From Ophiocordyceps camponoti-saundersi (nom. inval.) (taxonomy: Eukaryota; Ascomycota; Sordariomycetes; Hypocreales; Ophiocordycipitaceae): a stretch of 64,000 bases of DNA. Each line of letters begins with the position of its first letter. The first letter of the stretch is position 1. The stretch covers positions 1-64,000 of the forward strand of contig PDHQ01000185.1 in the NCBI GenBank assembly GCA_003339415.1. Reading direction: 5' to 3'. Positions 12,308 to 25,389 of this stretch are shown here, piece after piece. The notes under the pieces were generated by a model that was not told where the DNA came from, made no database searches, and saw only the letters and a program-made list of their open reading frames with translations. The position numbers and the translations under genes were made by a program.

Positions 12308-13003
12308 TAATTATAGTTAATTATAGCTTTCTTATTAAAATTTACTTTTTAAATAATTAAAAAAATAATATAAAAAATAATTAAAATATTTTTTTATAAG
12401 TTTTTATAAGATAAAAATAATAAAGTTTCTTATTCTTATTTTATCTTATTTATAAGCTTATTAATTAGTAAGATAAGAAAATTATTACTTTTTATATAAA
12501 GCTTTACTAAAGTTTTATAATAGGAAAAGAAACTTAGTTTCTTAAAAAGTAAAAAAAGTATATTTTATTTTATTTCTAGCTTATTAAAATAGCTATAATA
12601 TTAATTTCTTTATATAATAATTCCTTTATTATAAAGTTTCTTTTATAATTTAAATTATATTTCTATACCTTATATTTATAAGTTAATCTTAATATTAACT
12701 ATTTAAGAGTTTTATATAAGGTAAGAGTTTTAATTATTTTTTAAAAATATTAAAAAAATTATAAAAAAAAGAGAAAAATTTAATATATTAATAAAAAGCT
12801 TTACTTTAATATTAGTATAAGCTTTATTTTATATAGCTTTTTATTAGCTTTATATAATAATTTAGTTTATATAAGGTAAAGATACTAATATTTTTATATT
12901 TCTTTAATAAATCTTTTAAAAATAAAAATAAAAATATATAAAAATTCTTAAAATAAATCTAATACTATAATTATATAAAAATAAAATAATAATAATAATA
13001 ATA
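12308..13003. other. AT-rich unassigned flank (possible host-element fragment)
   Basis: No gene, repeat pair or motif was recognised. The stretch ends in an (AAT)n run, about 12986-13003, that belongs to the tail of the P element starting at 13004. It may be part of the same older element as 15192-16234 and 18081-19372. Confidence 0.4.
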
Positions 13004-15191
13004 TTTATACGCTAATATACCTTATATAGCTTAGAACTATCTTATATATATTTTAAGAGGGGGAAAAACTAAAAAGCTTAAAGTAAAACCCTCCCCTTAA
13101 GTATTACCTTAGCTTTAAGTTAAACCCCGCCTATACTTAGTATTTTATATATTTAATAAGTTAGGTATTAACTAGTAATTTAAAAGCTAATATTTTCCCT
13201 AAAGTAGACTTTATAATAAGAAAAATATATATAAATTAAGTTTAGTATAAAGTTTATATAGCTTATTTATTCTCCTAGCTATTATTATTATTATAAATTA
13301 AAGTCTTATATTTAATTAAAGCGACCTTTATAATCTAATTAATTAAGGCCTTATTAATATAGCTTAGAAATATATAAAAGTTTTATTATCTTATAATAAA
13401 CTTTATAATAGCTAATTTTAAAAAAATAGCTAGATTATTATAGCGGAGCTATAAATAAGTACGGAGTTAAAGTTAGAGAAAAAAGTATTATTATATTTGC
13501 TTTTTAGCGTTTTTACTTTAGCTATTATTAGTTTTCGGTTAGCGCTAAAAAGGGAAAAGGAGCGGTATATATAAAGTTTTAATTTATAAATTTTTAAAGT
13601 TAGGTAATATATATATTCTTCGCCTAATCTTATATTATTTTTATTTTAAAGTAAAGTTAACTTTATTTAAAGTAAAACTTTTAATAAAAAAGGTAATAAT
13701 ATAGTTTTTTCTTATAAGCTATAAGGTAAGCGGACTTGCTTTTTATATATAAAGTAATAAAATATTTATTATATTATAGCTTTATTATATAATATTTAGC
13801 GATATATTTAAGTTAGTAATATTTAAAATATTACTAAAGTTAAACTTTTAATATATATAATTAAGCGTTATTTTCTATTTATTTATATACTAAGGGCCTT
13901 TATAATATCTAAAGCTTCTATAATATATTAAGTAGGAAAAATCTCTTAAAGTAAGGTAAAACCCTTTTATTATAAAAGGAAAGGCTTACTATACGCTTAT
14001 ATAAAAGTATAGCGGTAGCTAGTAGCGGTATAATATAAGAAGCTTACTGCCTAGGGGTAGTCTCGAATACTATAAGAAAGTAAAGTAAGGAGGGGAGTGC
14101 GGAGAAAGAAAAGTTTATAAGGTATAGGGCGGAAGGAGCGGGGCGGTATAGCGTAGCGTAGGGCGGGGCGGGGCGGTGCGAGGCGAGGCGTATAATTTAG
14201 CGTTCAAGATCTCTATTTATATTATTATACTTTTATTATAAATTTAGTTTATATCTATTATACTATTAATAATAATTATTAGGAAACTTTGCTAAGTTTT
14301 TATATAATATTTTTTCGCGTATAGTTATATTATTAAAACCTTATTTAATAACTTAATCTTTTTCTAAAAAGCTTCCTTACTATTTTATTATAAGGCCCGC
14401 GCTAATACTTTTTTTATAATAAGAGTATAACCTTTACTAATTAAGTATACTTTTTCTTAAAAAATAGTATAAAGCTACCTTAAATTAAACTAAAGCTTAT
14501 AAATAATATTTTAAAATATTATTATAATATCGCCGCTAAGTAATTTCCTTTCTATAAAAACTTAGCTTTATTTATAAAATCTATAATTAATATTTATTAT
14601 AATTACCTTAAGGCCTTAAACTTAAGGTAAAATAGTAATAAAGTTAAAATAAATTATAAGCTATTATTTATATTATTTAAAAATTTACTTTTTAATAATT
14701 TTTTTTAGCGCTTTAGCTATAGCTATAGCTTATATTAAAGGAGTTCTGCTCCCCTTAGAGCTATAAAAAAAGAGTAAACCGCGGCTATAATAACTAAGAA
14801 GATATTACTAATTAATAAAGTTAAAATAAAAGGGGCGCCTCCCCGAACTTTTTTAAACTTTATTACTTATTTAATAATTACTTATAGAAAAATAAAAGCG
14901 TTTTTTAAAATAATTTTACTAATATTTACCTTAGCTTTTAATAAGGTAATAAATATAATAAACTTTTAAGTTTAAGATTATTATAATTTAAAATAAAGCT
15001 ATATTTTAAGTAAAAATTTTTTATAGTTATAATTAACTTATATAATATCGCCCTCTCTTTTAAAGTTACTCTAAGTATAGCTTACTATTATTATAAAGTA
15101 ATAAAAGGAGTAGAGTCTGCTTATAATATAAGAATAAAAAGTTTATATTTATATTATTATAAGCGTAAAGTTTATAAAATATATAAAAGTT
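13004..15191 (-). mobile_element. Element P, copy 1 (contains a 321-bp insertion)
   Basis: One of four copies of a ~1.85-kb dispersed family (also 16235-18080, 19373-33192 split, 45119-46978). The + strand left end is TTTATACGCTAATATACC, always next to an (AAT)n run; the right end is ATATATAAAAGTT. I place the sense strand on minus because the simple repeat looks like a 3' tail and because minus-strand frames are more open. This copy is 340 bp longer than the others owing to the insertion at 13870-14190. No transposase or RT motif was recognised. Confidence 0.8.
13870..14190 (+). mobile_element. 321-bp GC-richer insertion in P copy 1 (SINE-like)
   Basis: This block is absent from the three other P copies. 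It is flanked by TATAATTAAGCGTT (13856-13869) and TATAATTTAGCGTT (14191-14204), a 14-bp target duplication with one mismatch. It keeps several TG and CA dinucleotides (ggagtgcgg, ggtgcgag, ctgcc), unlike its surroundings, and ends in a GGCGG-rich run (about 14130-14190). Length, long target duplication and simple-repeat end fit a short non-LTR insertion. I cannot see a tRNA-type promoter with confidence. Confidence 0.65.
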
Positions 15192-16234
15192 AAGCTTAAT
15201 ATAAAAAAATATATATATATTATTTTATATCTAGTTATTTATTTTTATTTTTATTTTTTATTACTTTTTTTAAGATAAAAATTTATTTTATTTTTAATAA
15301 TAATAACTTTCTTTTTTTTAACTTTTATAAGCTTTATATATTATTTTTAATTAGAAAAAAAAATATTTTTATCTTTAGAAAAAATTATAAAAAATTATAT
15401 ATAATTTTTTTAAAAAAATCACTTATAATATAATTTTTTTTATATAATTTAAATTATAGATAAAGAAAATTACTTATAAGTAATTTTAATTACGAAAAAG
15501 AAATTATAAAAAATTACTTATATAATTACTCTTAAGTAATTTTTTTCTAACTTTAGCTATAACTATACTTTTTAAAAACTATAAAAAGGCTTTATTATTA
15601 AGCGTTAAGTTATATTACTAGTATAATTATTATAAAACCCTTATAGCTAAGGAAAACCTTATTATTATTTATAAAATTTACTAAGAAATATTTCTTATTA
15701 GCTAAGGTTTTATACTTACTTTATAATTTTATTTTAGTAGCTTAAGCTTATTATTATATCTTTTATACTTAAGTAATAAGTTTATAAGCTATAATAATAA
15801 AGCTTAAAGTAGTTAAAATATTTATAATATTAGGAATTAGAAAAAAGTTCCTTATATTCTTATTAAAAGTAATAATAAGCAGCGATATACTAATTAATAT
15901 ATATTAAAAAAAGTTATAAGTAAAGTTTAGAATAGGAAGAAAAGTATTTTTATTATCTTAACACTTATTTATATAAAACTATAACTTTTTATTTAAGTAT
16001 TAGTTAGTTATTTCTACGCTTTCCTATATTTATAAATATAAAGTATTATTATAATAATATTTAATATTAATTAGCTAAAAAATTTTATTAAAAAATCTTA
16101 AAATAAAAAATTTAATATTATTTATAATTTATATATTTAATATATTAAAAAAATAATAAAAATACTAAAAATAATATTTTATAAGTATTTTAATTATATT
16201 ATTTTTCTTACTTAATAATATAATAATAAATACT
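15192..16234. other. AT-rich spacer between the inverted P copies
   Basis: No recognisable domain. The first 350 bp are T/A-rich runs; 15560-15990 is slightly more structured, but no frame is convincingly open. It is probably a fragment of the element into which both P copies inserted. Confidence 0.4.
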
Positions 16235-18080
16235 AACTTTTATATATTTTACGAATTCCGCGCTTATAATAACGCGGATATAAACTTTTTATTCTTATAT
16301 TATAAATTAACTTTACTCTCTTTATTACTTTATAGTAATAGTAAGCTACGCTTAAAATAACTTTAAGGGGGAGGGCGATATTATATAAGTTAATATAACT
16401 ATAAAAATTTTTTACTTAAAATATAGCTTTACTTTAAATTATAATAATCTTAAACTTAAAAGTTTATTATATTTATTACCTTATTAAAAGCTAAGGTAAA
16501 TATTAGTAAAATTATTTTAAAAAATATTTTTATCTTTTTATAGGTAATTATTAAATAAGTAGCGGAGTTTAAAAGGGTTTAAGGAGGCGCCCCCCTTATT
16601 CTAACTTTATTAATTAGTAATATTTTCTTAGCTATTATAGCCGCGGTTTTCTCTCTTTTTTATAGCTTTAAAGGAAGCGGAACTCCTTTAATATAAGCTA
16701 TAATTATAGCTAAAGCGCTATAAAAGATTATTAAAAAATAAGTTTTTTAATAATATAAGCGATAGCTTATAATTTATTTTAACTTTATTACTACTTTCCT
16801 TTAAGTTTAAAGCTTTAAAATATTTATAATAAATCTTAATTATAAGTTTTATAAATAAAGCTAAGCTTTTATAATAAGGAAATTACTTAATAGTAATATT
16901 ATAATAATATTTAAAAATATTATTTATACGCTTTAATTTAATTTAAAATAGCTTTATATTATTTTTTAAAAAAAATATACTTAATTAATAAAAGTTATAC
17001 TTTTATTATAAAAAAGGTACTAGCGTAAGCTTTATAATAAAGCGGTAAGAAAGCTTTTTAGAAAAAAATTAAATTTTTAAATAAAGTTTTAATAATATAA
17101 TTATATATAAAAAATATTATTTAAAAACTTAGTCAAGTTTCTTAATAGTTATTATTAATAATATAGTAAATATAAATTAAATTTATAATAAAAGTATAAT
17201 AATATAAGTAAAGATTTTTAATATTAAATTATATATATTAAAAGTTTAACCGTAGTAATATTTTAAATATAACTAACTTAAATATATTATTAAATATTAT
17301 ATAATAAAGCTATAATATAATAAGTATTTCGCCGCTTTATATATAAAAAGTAAGTCCGCTTATTTTATAATATATAGGAAAAAACTATATTATTACTTTT
17401 TTTATTAAAAGTCTTACTTTAAGTAAAGTTAATTTTACTTTATAATAAAAGTAATATAAGACTAAGTAAAAAATATATATATTTCCTAACTTTAAAAGTT
17501 TATATATTAAAACTTTATATATACCGCCCCTCCTTACCTTTTAGTACTAACTAAAGTTTAGTAATAATAAGAGCGGAAACGCTAAAAAGCGAATAGAATA
17601 ATACCTTCCCTAACTCTTTTTTTAAATATATCTATAGCTCCGCTATAATAGTTTAGCTATCTCTTAAAATTAGCCCTTATAAAGTTTATTATAAAATAAT
17701 AAAACTTTTATATATTCCTTAGCTATACTAATAAGGCCTTAATTAATCGGATTATTAAAGCCGCTTTAATTAAATATAAAGATTCGGTTTATAGTAAAGA
17801 TAATAGCTAAGAGAATAAGTAAGCTATATAAACTCTATACCGAACTTAGTTTACGTATACTTTTACTACTATAAAGTCCGCTTCTAAGGAAATATTAGCT
17901 TTTTAATTATTAGTTATTACTTAACTTATTAAATATATAAAGTATTAAGTATAGATAAAGTTTAACTTAAAGCTAAGGTAACGCTTAAGGAGAGGGTTTT
18001 ACTTTAAGTTCTCCGGTTTTTCCCCCTTTTAAATTATATATAAGATAGTTCTAAGCTATATAAGGTATATTAGTATATTA
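16235..18080 (+). mobile_element. Element P, copy 2 (opposite orientation)
   Basis: This is the reverse complement of P copy 1: it starts AACTTTTATATATTTTACG and ends GGTATATTAG with an AT-rich simple sequence beyond. It lacks the 321-bp insertion, so it defines the empty site of that insertion. Landmarks include the block near 16370-16400 with GGGGGAGGGCGATATTATAT, and CCGCCCCTCCTTACC near 17523. Confidence 0.8.
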
Positions 18081-19372
18081 ATATTAATATTATTATAATA
18101 ATATAGCGAAAATCTAGCTTAATTTATAATTAAAAGTTTAAATATAATTATACTTAAAGCGGTTTTTTAATATTATTTCTTTATTATAAGTAATATACTT
18201 TTATATAAAAATTAAGATAAGTAAAGAGTATAATAAACTTAAAGTTTTATTTTATAATATTTTATTCTTTTAATATTTATAATAATTATAAATATATTAA
18301 TAAATATTTTACTTTATTTTAAGCTAATAATAACTTTATTTAAAATAAATAAATTATTTTATTTTATTTATTATAAGTAAAAATAGCTAATTTATATATA
18401 TTTTAAATTAAAGCTATATAAAGTAAAAATTACTTTTAACTATTTTACTTAAGTATTATAAGGAAATTATTATTAAATTTAAAGTTTTAGCTTATATTTT
18501 TTTCTTAAATTAGTTATATTAACTTTACCCTTAATAAAATAATATTTTTTATAAAGGAAATTAAAGGAATTATAAAAATAACTTAAGGCTTTAAATTTAA
18601 AGTTTTTTAAGGGAATTATAGCTAAGGTTTTTTTCTTTTACTTATAAGCTTTTATAATTAAGAGCTTAGCTATTTTTTATAAAAAAATATTTACTATTAT
18701 ATTTAGCTAGCTAAGCTAATATAGAAAATAAATATTAAACTAAATAAAGAAATTAAATTATTAAACTTAATTAATAAAGAGTAGTGTTTTTATTATAAAA
18801 TAAATTAAAGGCTTATTATTTATAATTATATTAAACTTTTACCTAAATAATTTTAAATAAAAATACTTAAAGCTTTATATAATAATTAGAAGTTTATAGT
18901 TTTAAATTAACTAAATATATTTCGCTAAGTTTATAATTTTAAAAAAGAAACTTATAAGTTTTTATATTTAGTTATTTTATTATTATTAAAATATATTAAT
19001 AGTAATATTTTTAAAAGCGTTAGTTTTAAAGCAAGTTAAGAGTTTTAAGCGGAAAAAGGTAAGTATAAAAGCTTATATAGTTAATTTTTTTTTATTAAAA
19101 GCTTTTTTTTTATTTTAATCTAAGCTTAAAAGTAATATTCTTTTTTAATAAGTAATTTTAATATTTAGCGGTAACGGAAATATAATAATAAAAAATATAA
19201 ATAAAGTTATAAAATCTTATAAATAATTAAATAGCTTTATAATTATATAAATCTTAAAACTTTTAATTTTAAAATACTTATATTTTATAAAAGTTTATAA
19301 GTTTTTAGCTAATATATAATATTATATTAAAATAATTAACTTTTATAATATTAAACTTTTTAATAATAATAA
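18081..19372 (+). other. AT-rich host-element fragment, left of P copy 3
   Basis: No domain was recognised. A + strand frame between about 18430 and 18940 is moderately open apart from TAA/TAG. The duplicated target site of P copy 3 (19347-19359 and 33193-33205) shows that this sequence was once contiguous with 33206-35462, so both belong to one older host element. Confidence 0.5.
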
Positions 19373-20220
19373 TTTATACGCTAATATACCTTATATACCT
19401 TAGAACTATCTTATATATATTCTAAAAGAGGGAAAAACCGAAAAACTTAGAGTAAAACCCTCTTCTTAAGCGTTACCTTAGCTTTAGGTTAGACCCCGCT
19501 TATACCCGGTATTTTATATATTTAATAAGTTAAGTATTAACTAATAATTTAGAAGCTAATATTTCCCCCGGAGCGGACTTTATAGTAATAAAAGTATATA
19601 TAAACTAGGTTTAATATAAAGTTTATATAACTTACTTATCTTTTTAGCTATTATTATTATTATAAACTAAATCCTTATATTTAATTAAAATAGCCTTAAT
19701 AATTTAATTTATTTTATTAATATAGCTTAAGAATATATAAAAGTTTTACTATTCTATAATAAACCTTATAATAGCTAATCTTAGAGGATAGCTAGATTAT
19801 TATAGCGGAGCTATAAATAAGTATAAAATCGGAGTTAAAAAAGGTATTACTATATTTACTTTTTAGCGTTTCCGCCCTAGCTATTATTAGTTTCTAGTTA
19901 GCGTTAAAAGGGGAGGAGGGGCGGTATATATAAAGTTTTAGTTTATAGACTTTTAAAGTTAGGTAATATATATATCCTTCGCTTAGTCTTATATTACTCT
20001 TATCTTAAAGTAAAGTTAACTTTACTTAAAGTAAAACTTTTAATAAAAAAATAATAATATAGTTTTTTTTTATAAGCTATAAAGTAAGTAAACTTACTTT
20101 TTATATATAAAGCGGTAAAATATTTACTATATTATAACCTCGCTATATAATATTTAATAATATATTTAAATTAATAATATTTAAAATATTATTAAAATTA
20201 AACTTTTAGTATATATAATT

Positions 20221-20430
20221 TATATAAGGGATTAGTTTATAACTAATTATAGCTAGATAAGGGGGATTATAGCGGGCATATTTAGGTCTTCCCGATAGCG
20301 CTTAGTTATCGCGCGGGGTATATAGCTAGCTTAGGAGGGGGGCTTCTCTCCCCTCTCTTTCCTCTTTTCGATAGCTTTAATTATAACTTTACTTTAGCTT
20401 ACTTCTATAATTATTTTAATAATACTATTA
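20221..20430 (+). repeat. L210 5' LTR
   Basis: It starts TATATAAGGGATTAG and ends ATACTATTA. It carries a GCGCGGGGTATATAGC block and a pyrimidine-rich CTTCTCTCCCCTCTC stretch shared with the 3' LTR. Differences from 21787-21996 are transitions. Confidence 0.9.
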
Positions 20431-21786
20431 TATTAATTAAAGCTCCTCTTACCGCTAACTAAACGTAAAAGTAAGATTTTAATATAAAACGCTATTAAAT
20501 TCTACTTATATTAGAGCCGCTTTTAGCTTATTCTAGCTTAGACTCTTAGTTAGCTATTATATATATTAAATTTATAATCGATAAAGCTATAATTAAGGAG
20601 CCTAAGTCCTAGTTTTACTATATCTTTTCTTATCTTAGTATTTTCTAGTAAATATTCCTTTTATATATTATTATAGCTATAGATTTTTCTTACTAGCTTA
20701 AAGCTTTTTTAGCGTATATCTCTAAGCTTCTTAGGGAGAGTTATAAAAAGCGCCGAGTAGGTCTTTCTTTAGTTAGGATATATTAGGGGCTATAAAAGCC
20801 CCTTAAAGAATATATTATAAGGTAAGAATATACCTTTTTTAAGGCTAGACTATTATATTAGTCCGATTATATTAAGATTATTCTACTCTTATCTAAGCTA
20901 TATAAGGAGCTATAAAAGCGCTTAAATTATAAGAACTAGCTTATAATATACGCGGCCTTTACTAGCCTTTTTTAAGGCTTTAATAGAGTATTTAGTTTTA
21001 GGAATATTCCTAATATATTAGTTAATTTACTACCCCCCTTTTCTACTAACTTAATAAATATCGCGTTTATATAATCTTATTCTAATATTACTAAGCGCTA
21101 GCGTTATTATTAATATAACTAGATTAGTTATTTTAAGCGTAATTATCTAAGGCTTTATAAGCAAATAAGGATATTAAGGTTAGGGCTTTTTATAAATAAA
21201 GTAAAGTAGTTAGAGGTAAATCCGTAATATTTTAATTAGGGGGATAATAAGTAAGGAGGGATAAGTATATATTAGATATTATAACTTAGGTAATTTCCGG
21301 CTTTATTATATTACCTTATATAAGGATAGTTTACGCGTAGCTTAAGCGCGTAGATTTATTAGCAAATATATACTATAATTATATTACGCCTTAGCTTATA
21401 AACTAGCGCTAGTAATATATAGTAATAAGTATATAGCTAGCTTTACTATTTACTATAATTAAGGTATTTTCTAAGCTTCCTATAACTAGCACGGTGCTAT
21501 TTAGTTTTATATATTAGCTATATAAGTAAGTTTTTATTACTAATATATAAGTTTATCTTTCCTTACCTTAAGCGGTGTTATAATTCTAAGCTTATTAGAA
21601 TCTTCCTTATAAAAATCGGGGTTTAATTCCTTAGGCTATAAGGGAGCCTTTCCGCCCTCTTATCCTTATTTCTATAAAAGCTATTAGGCTATTAGCTAGG
21701 GACTATATAAAATATTATGCTAGTATAATAGTATATAACTTTTCTATCTTATACTCTTATTTCCTTAGCTAGCTTAAGGAGGGGGC
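20431..21786 (+). pseudogene. L210 internal region with degenerate frame
   Basis: From about 20700 to 21080 a + strand frame is fairly open, its stops all TAA/TAG. It reads as a Lys/Arg- and Leu-rich polypeptide of at least 120 residues. No RT, protease or integrase motif was seen. It may be a short Gag-like remnant or a captured gene piece. Strand is inferred from the frame and is uncertain. Confidence 0.4.
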
Positions 21787-21996
21787 TATATAAGGGATTA
21801 GTTTATAACTAATTATAGCTAGATAGGGGGGATTATAGCGGGCATATTTAGGTTTTCCTAATAGCGCTTAGTTATTACGCGGGGTATATAGCTAGCTTAG
21901 AAGGGGGGCTTCTCTCCCCTCTCCTTCCTCTCTTCGATAGCTTTAATTATAACTTTACTTTAGCTTACTTCTATAGTCGCTTTAGTAATACTATTA
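21787..21996 (+). repeat. L210 3' LTR
   Basis: A 210-bp direct repeat of 20221-20430 with the same TA...TA ends, followed by the TAATT target duplication. Confidence 0.9.
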
Positions 21997-22212
21997 TAAT
22001 TTAATATTAAAAATCTCCGCTTATATTATTATATTTTTATTATAAATCTAGTTTATATCCGCTATACTATTAATAATAATTATTAAAAAACTTCGCTAAG
22101 TTTTAAAATAATATTTTTTTATATATAATTATATTATTAAAATTTTATTTAATAACTTAATTTTTTTTAAAAAGCTTCTTTACCGCCTTATTAAAAAGCC
22201 CGCGCTAGTATT

Positions 22213-22816
22213 TAATATATACTTATATATATAATCTACTAGTAATCGTATATACTAAGCTAGCTACTAAATATAATATATAGGAAAGGGAGATAAGCTA
22301 GCTACTAATCGTAAGATTATAGAATAGCTACTATAAAAAATATAAATATAAGTAAAAGTCTTTTAAGAATTAAAATAATAACTATAAAAAAATCTAAATT
22401 ACTACCTAAAAGAATATTAAGCTAATTATATAGCTAAGAGCTTAAGGAAGATTTCCTAGTATAATCTTAAAAGTATTTACCTAAGGGGATTTTATAGTAA
22501 TTTCCGAGTATATTAGTAAAATAGAGATTTCCTAGTACGCGGTAATTTCCTAACGTACGGGGATTTCTTAGTAAAATCCGGAGATTTCTAAAGGTATATT
22601 TTAATACTAAGTCTTACTAGAAATCTTAGTAAAATCCTAAAAGTTATTATAGAGAAATCCTAAGAGGAAATCCTAGTAATTTCCTAAGCGTAAAAGTAAT
22701 AAAGTTTTTAGGGGAAATCTAAGTAAAATCTTAAGGCGGGAAATCCTAGGAAATCCTAAGGAAATATTATAAAAGGTTAGGCGATTTATAGGGGTATTAT
22801 TATATATCCTATATTA
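22213..22816 (-). repeat. Chromovirus A 3' LTR
   Basis: A 604-bp LTR, identical in length to 31802-32405. It is packed with short variants of GGAAATCCTAG and GATTTCC in both orientations (about 22450-22760). Such motif clusters in LTRs can be promoter or protein-binding arrays, but no function is proved here. Confidence 0.93.
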
Positions 22817-23689
22817 ACTCCCTAAGCTAGAAAAAAATTCTAATAGCTTTATTAACTTTTTATTTTATTTTAGAAACTATTATTATACTTAAAAGCTTTT
22901 TCTATATTAACTCTAATAATTATATTTATTTATAAATTAAGAAATATTATCGGGGATCTACGTATAGAGAACTAAATTAATCTATATAATATAAAAAAGA
23001 AATAAAAAATTAAGATAAGAATAATAAAAGAAAATTATAATATATATTAAATATATATAAAAGAATATATATTACGGTAAAAGGTATTATAATATTAAGA
23101 AAGAAAAATAAGAATAATAGGGATATAACGTAATATATAAACTAAAGGAATAGAATAAAGGAAAATATCTTACTATCCTTATTATATAAACTAGCGCTTA
23201 TAATAATATAAAAGCGAATATAGATAATCTTACTATAATTAGCGTAAGAGATATAGTTTATAGCTTTAAGTATAGTATACTTTGCGAAAATAGAGGCGTC
23301 TAAGATATTATAAATAATAATAAGGTTAACTATATTACGGATAGTTATACTTATCCTTAAGCGTATATTACGAGCAGTCTATAATAAATAAGCTTTATAT
23401 AGCCTTTTTATTATAGCCGATATTCTTTTTTTATTTATAGCGTATAAAGTATACGATAAATAGTATATAATTAGTACTATATCGTAAAAATATTAAAAAA
23501 TAATACTAAAAGTATATTAATTTACGGGGTTTTTACCTAAGCTTAGTAAATATAATAGTTATTACTTATTAATAGTTAAATAACTTAAAAATTTATTACT
23601 TATTAATAGTAGAATAGATATAAAAACTATTATATATTAATAGTTAAACGATATAACGCGTACTTTCCGTATAAAGCGTATTATTAATT

Positions 23690-25340
23690 TCTACTACGCT
23701 TTGTGCTAGCGCTATATAAAGAGCTAAGGAATACCTTAGTTTATTATTATATTAACGAAAAAGTTAGCGTTAATAAGTTTAATAGTTATAATATATTTAG
23801 TATTATTAAAAAGTTTAACTAGTTAGCTTATTTAACTATATAGCTTTTTCGTAATATTATCGGGAGCTATTTTAACTAAATCTAAGATATTAAAATCTAG
23901 AATATTACTAAAGTTTAATATTATTTTATTTCTAATAATATCGCTTTAAGCTAATAAAAATATATAATTAATAGTAATAGCTAGTAGTAGCGTAACGATA
24001 TTTTCGCTAGGTAAATATATTTATTCTCTTATATAAATATATAAGTCTTAATAGTTTCTCTCGTAAAATTTTAGAATCTTCCCTAAATTATTAAGCGCGG
24101 CTTTTTTATTAATAAATATAGTAACCTTATTAATATTAATTAATATATTCTTAAAAGCGAGAGTATTAAGTAAAATAAGTATAAGAATAGGGAAATTAAT
24201 AACCTATTTATTACTAATACTAAATATTTTCGCTATATAACTTAAGCTAAGGGAAATATTATATTTAGCGAGGTACTTATTAAAATAAGTTACTTAGATT
24301 AAAGTAATATCTATATCTTAGAATATTAAAGCTTACTTATTATAATATATTACGAAAAAAGTAAAAGAGTATTTAATAACTTAAACTAAACTATTATAGT
24401 AAGTTATTAAAAAATTATTATTAGCTTTTTTAATATTTTTAGCTTCTAAAATTTTTTAAAATTAGATTATAATTTTAAAGATTATTATAGGGGTTCTAAG
24501 TTATTAAGAGGTAAAGCGAGTTTACTTATTAGAGGTTCTAAGGACGCTTTATTAAGTCGGAGTAGGAGGAATAATAAATCGCCTTACTAGGGATTTACTA
24601 AAAATAGGAGTTACTTCCTTAACTTTAATCTCCTTTTCTATAGCTGCTAATATTATTTATTTTATCTTATTAAGGTAATCGGTATATAAGATAATAGCTA
24701 GGATTCTCTTAATCTCCTCTAATTTTTCGAAGTTTTAGTAAACTTACCCGCTAACTAAGCTTTTAATATAATCTTTTATAATTTCTAATAGCGCGTATAT
24801 ACCGTAATAATTCTTTCTAGGTTATTTAAATTACGGAAAAATATTTCTTTTAATATTAGCGAGGGAATATAGTAGTAAAAGGTAGCTATAGTTTCTTATC
24901 GAAGGGGCTAGTACTTTAGAGGTAAAGCTAGTAGTAGAAAAAGATACTATAATAGTTTATTAAGTAAAACGTTTAAGCGCTATAACTTTAGAAACTTTAA
25001 ATAGGGAGTTATTAGAGCTAGAGTATTTATTATTTAAAAGCGAATACTTAGAATTATAATCCTTATTATTAGGGAGTTATTCTCTATTAGCTTATCTTTT
25101 TACTTTCTTATTAATATAATAAATACGATTATTTAACTTATTAAAAGATAGATCGTAGCCTTTTACTTAAAGTGCTTATTTCTAAGCGATAAATATTATA
25201 TAGTTATTTAATTTCTAGTTATTAAATTTATAAGTAAGTAATTTAAATAAATATTAAAGTTTAGCGAGGTTTTTAAATAGCTAAATAGCTTTCTTAAAGC
25301 GTTCGTATATAAGTACTAAGGGAGTATAAATTAGCTATTT
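23690..25340 (-). pseudogene. Chromovirus A third ORF downstream of pol, unknown
   Basis: It lies between the chromodomain and the 3' LTR, in the same sense as pol. One minus-strand frame stays open for several hundred codons with only former Gln/Trp stops. It begins with a Ser/Asn/Thr-rich low-complexity part, then a Glu/Lys-rich segment (L-E-E-I-K-R-I-L like), then a Pro/Asn-rich part. The same frame is preserved in copy B (about 61500-63150). No envelope-like signal or membrane segment is evident. It could be an extra Gag-like or captured gene. Confidence 0.55.
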
Positions 25341-25389
25341 ATAAAATAGCTTATAGTAAATTTTATCGTAAGAATAATAAGGATTACTA

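Larger units (their letters stand above)
13004..18080. repeat. Large inverted repeat formed by P copies 1 and 2
   Basis: Arms 13004-15191 and 16235-18080 are reverse complements over about 1.85 kb, separated by a 1.04-kb AT-rich spacer. The arms differ mainly by transitions and by the 321-bp insertion in the left arm. The arrangement can arise from two opposite P insertions into one host element. Transcripts across it could fold into a long hairpin. Confidence 0.85.
20221..21996 (+). mobile_element. Compact 1,776-bp LTR element (L210), copy 1
   Basis: Two 210-bp direct repeats (20221-20430, 21787-21996) bound a 1,356-bp interior, and the whole is flanked by perfect TAATT duplications (20216-20220, 21997-22001). 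Repeat ends are TA...TA, the RIP form of TG...CA. At this size it cannot hold a full gag-pol, so it is a non-autonomous LTR retrotransposon of the TRIM/LARD type. A second, reverse copy lies at 43987-47069. Confidence 0.9.

Noticed and set aside
13004..18080. A single DNA transposon with 1.85-kb terminal inverted repeats
   Set aside because: Each arm is a complete member of a family that also occurs alone (45119-46978) with its own target duplication; two separate insertions explain it better.
22450..22760. CRISPR-like array from repeated GGAAATCC words
   Set aside because: Units are short, variable in spacing and orientation, and lie inside an LTR of a eukaryotic retroelement.
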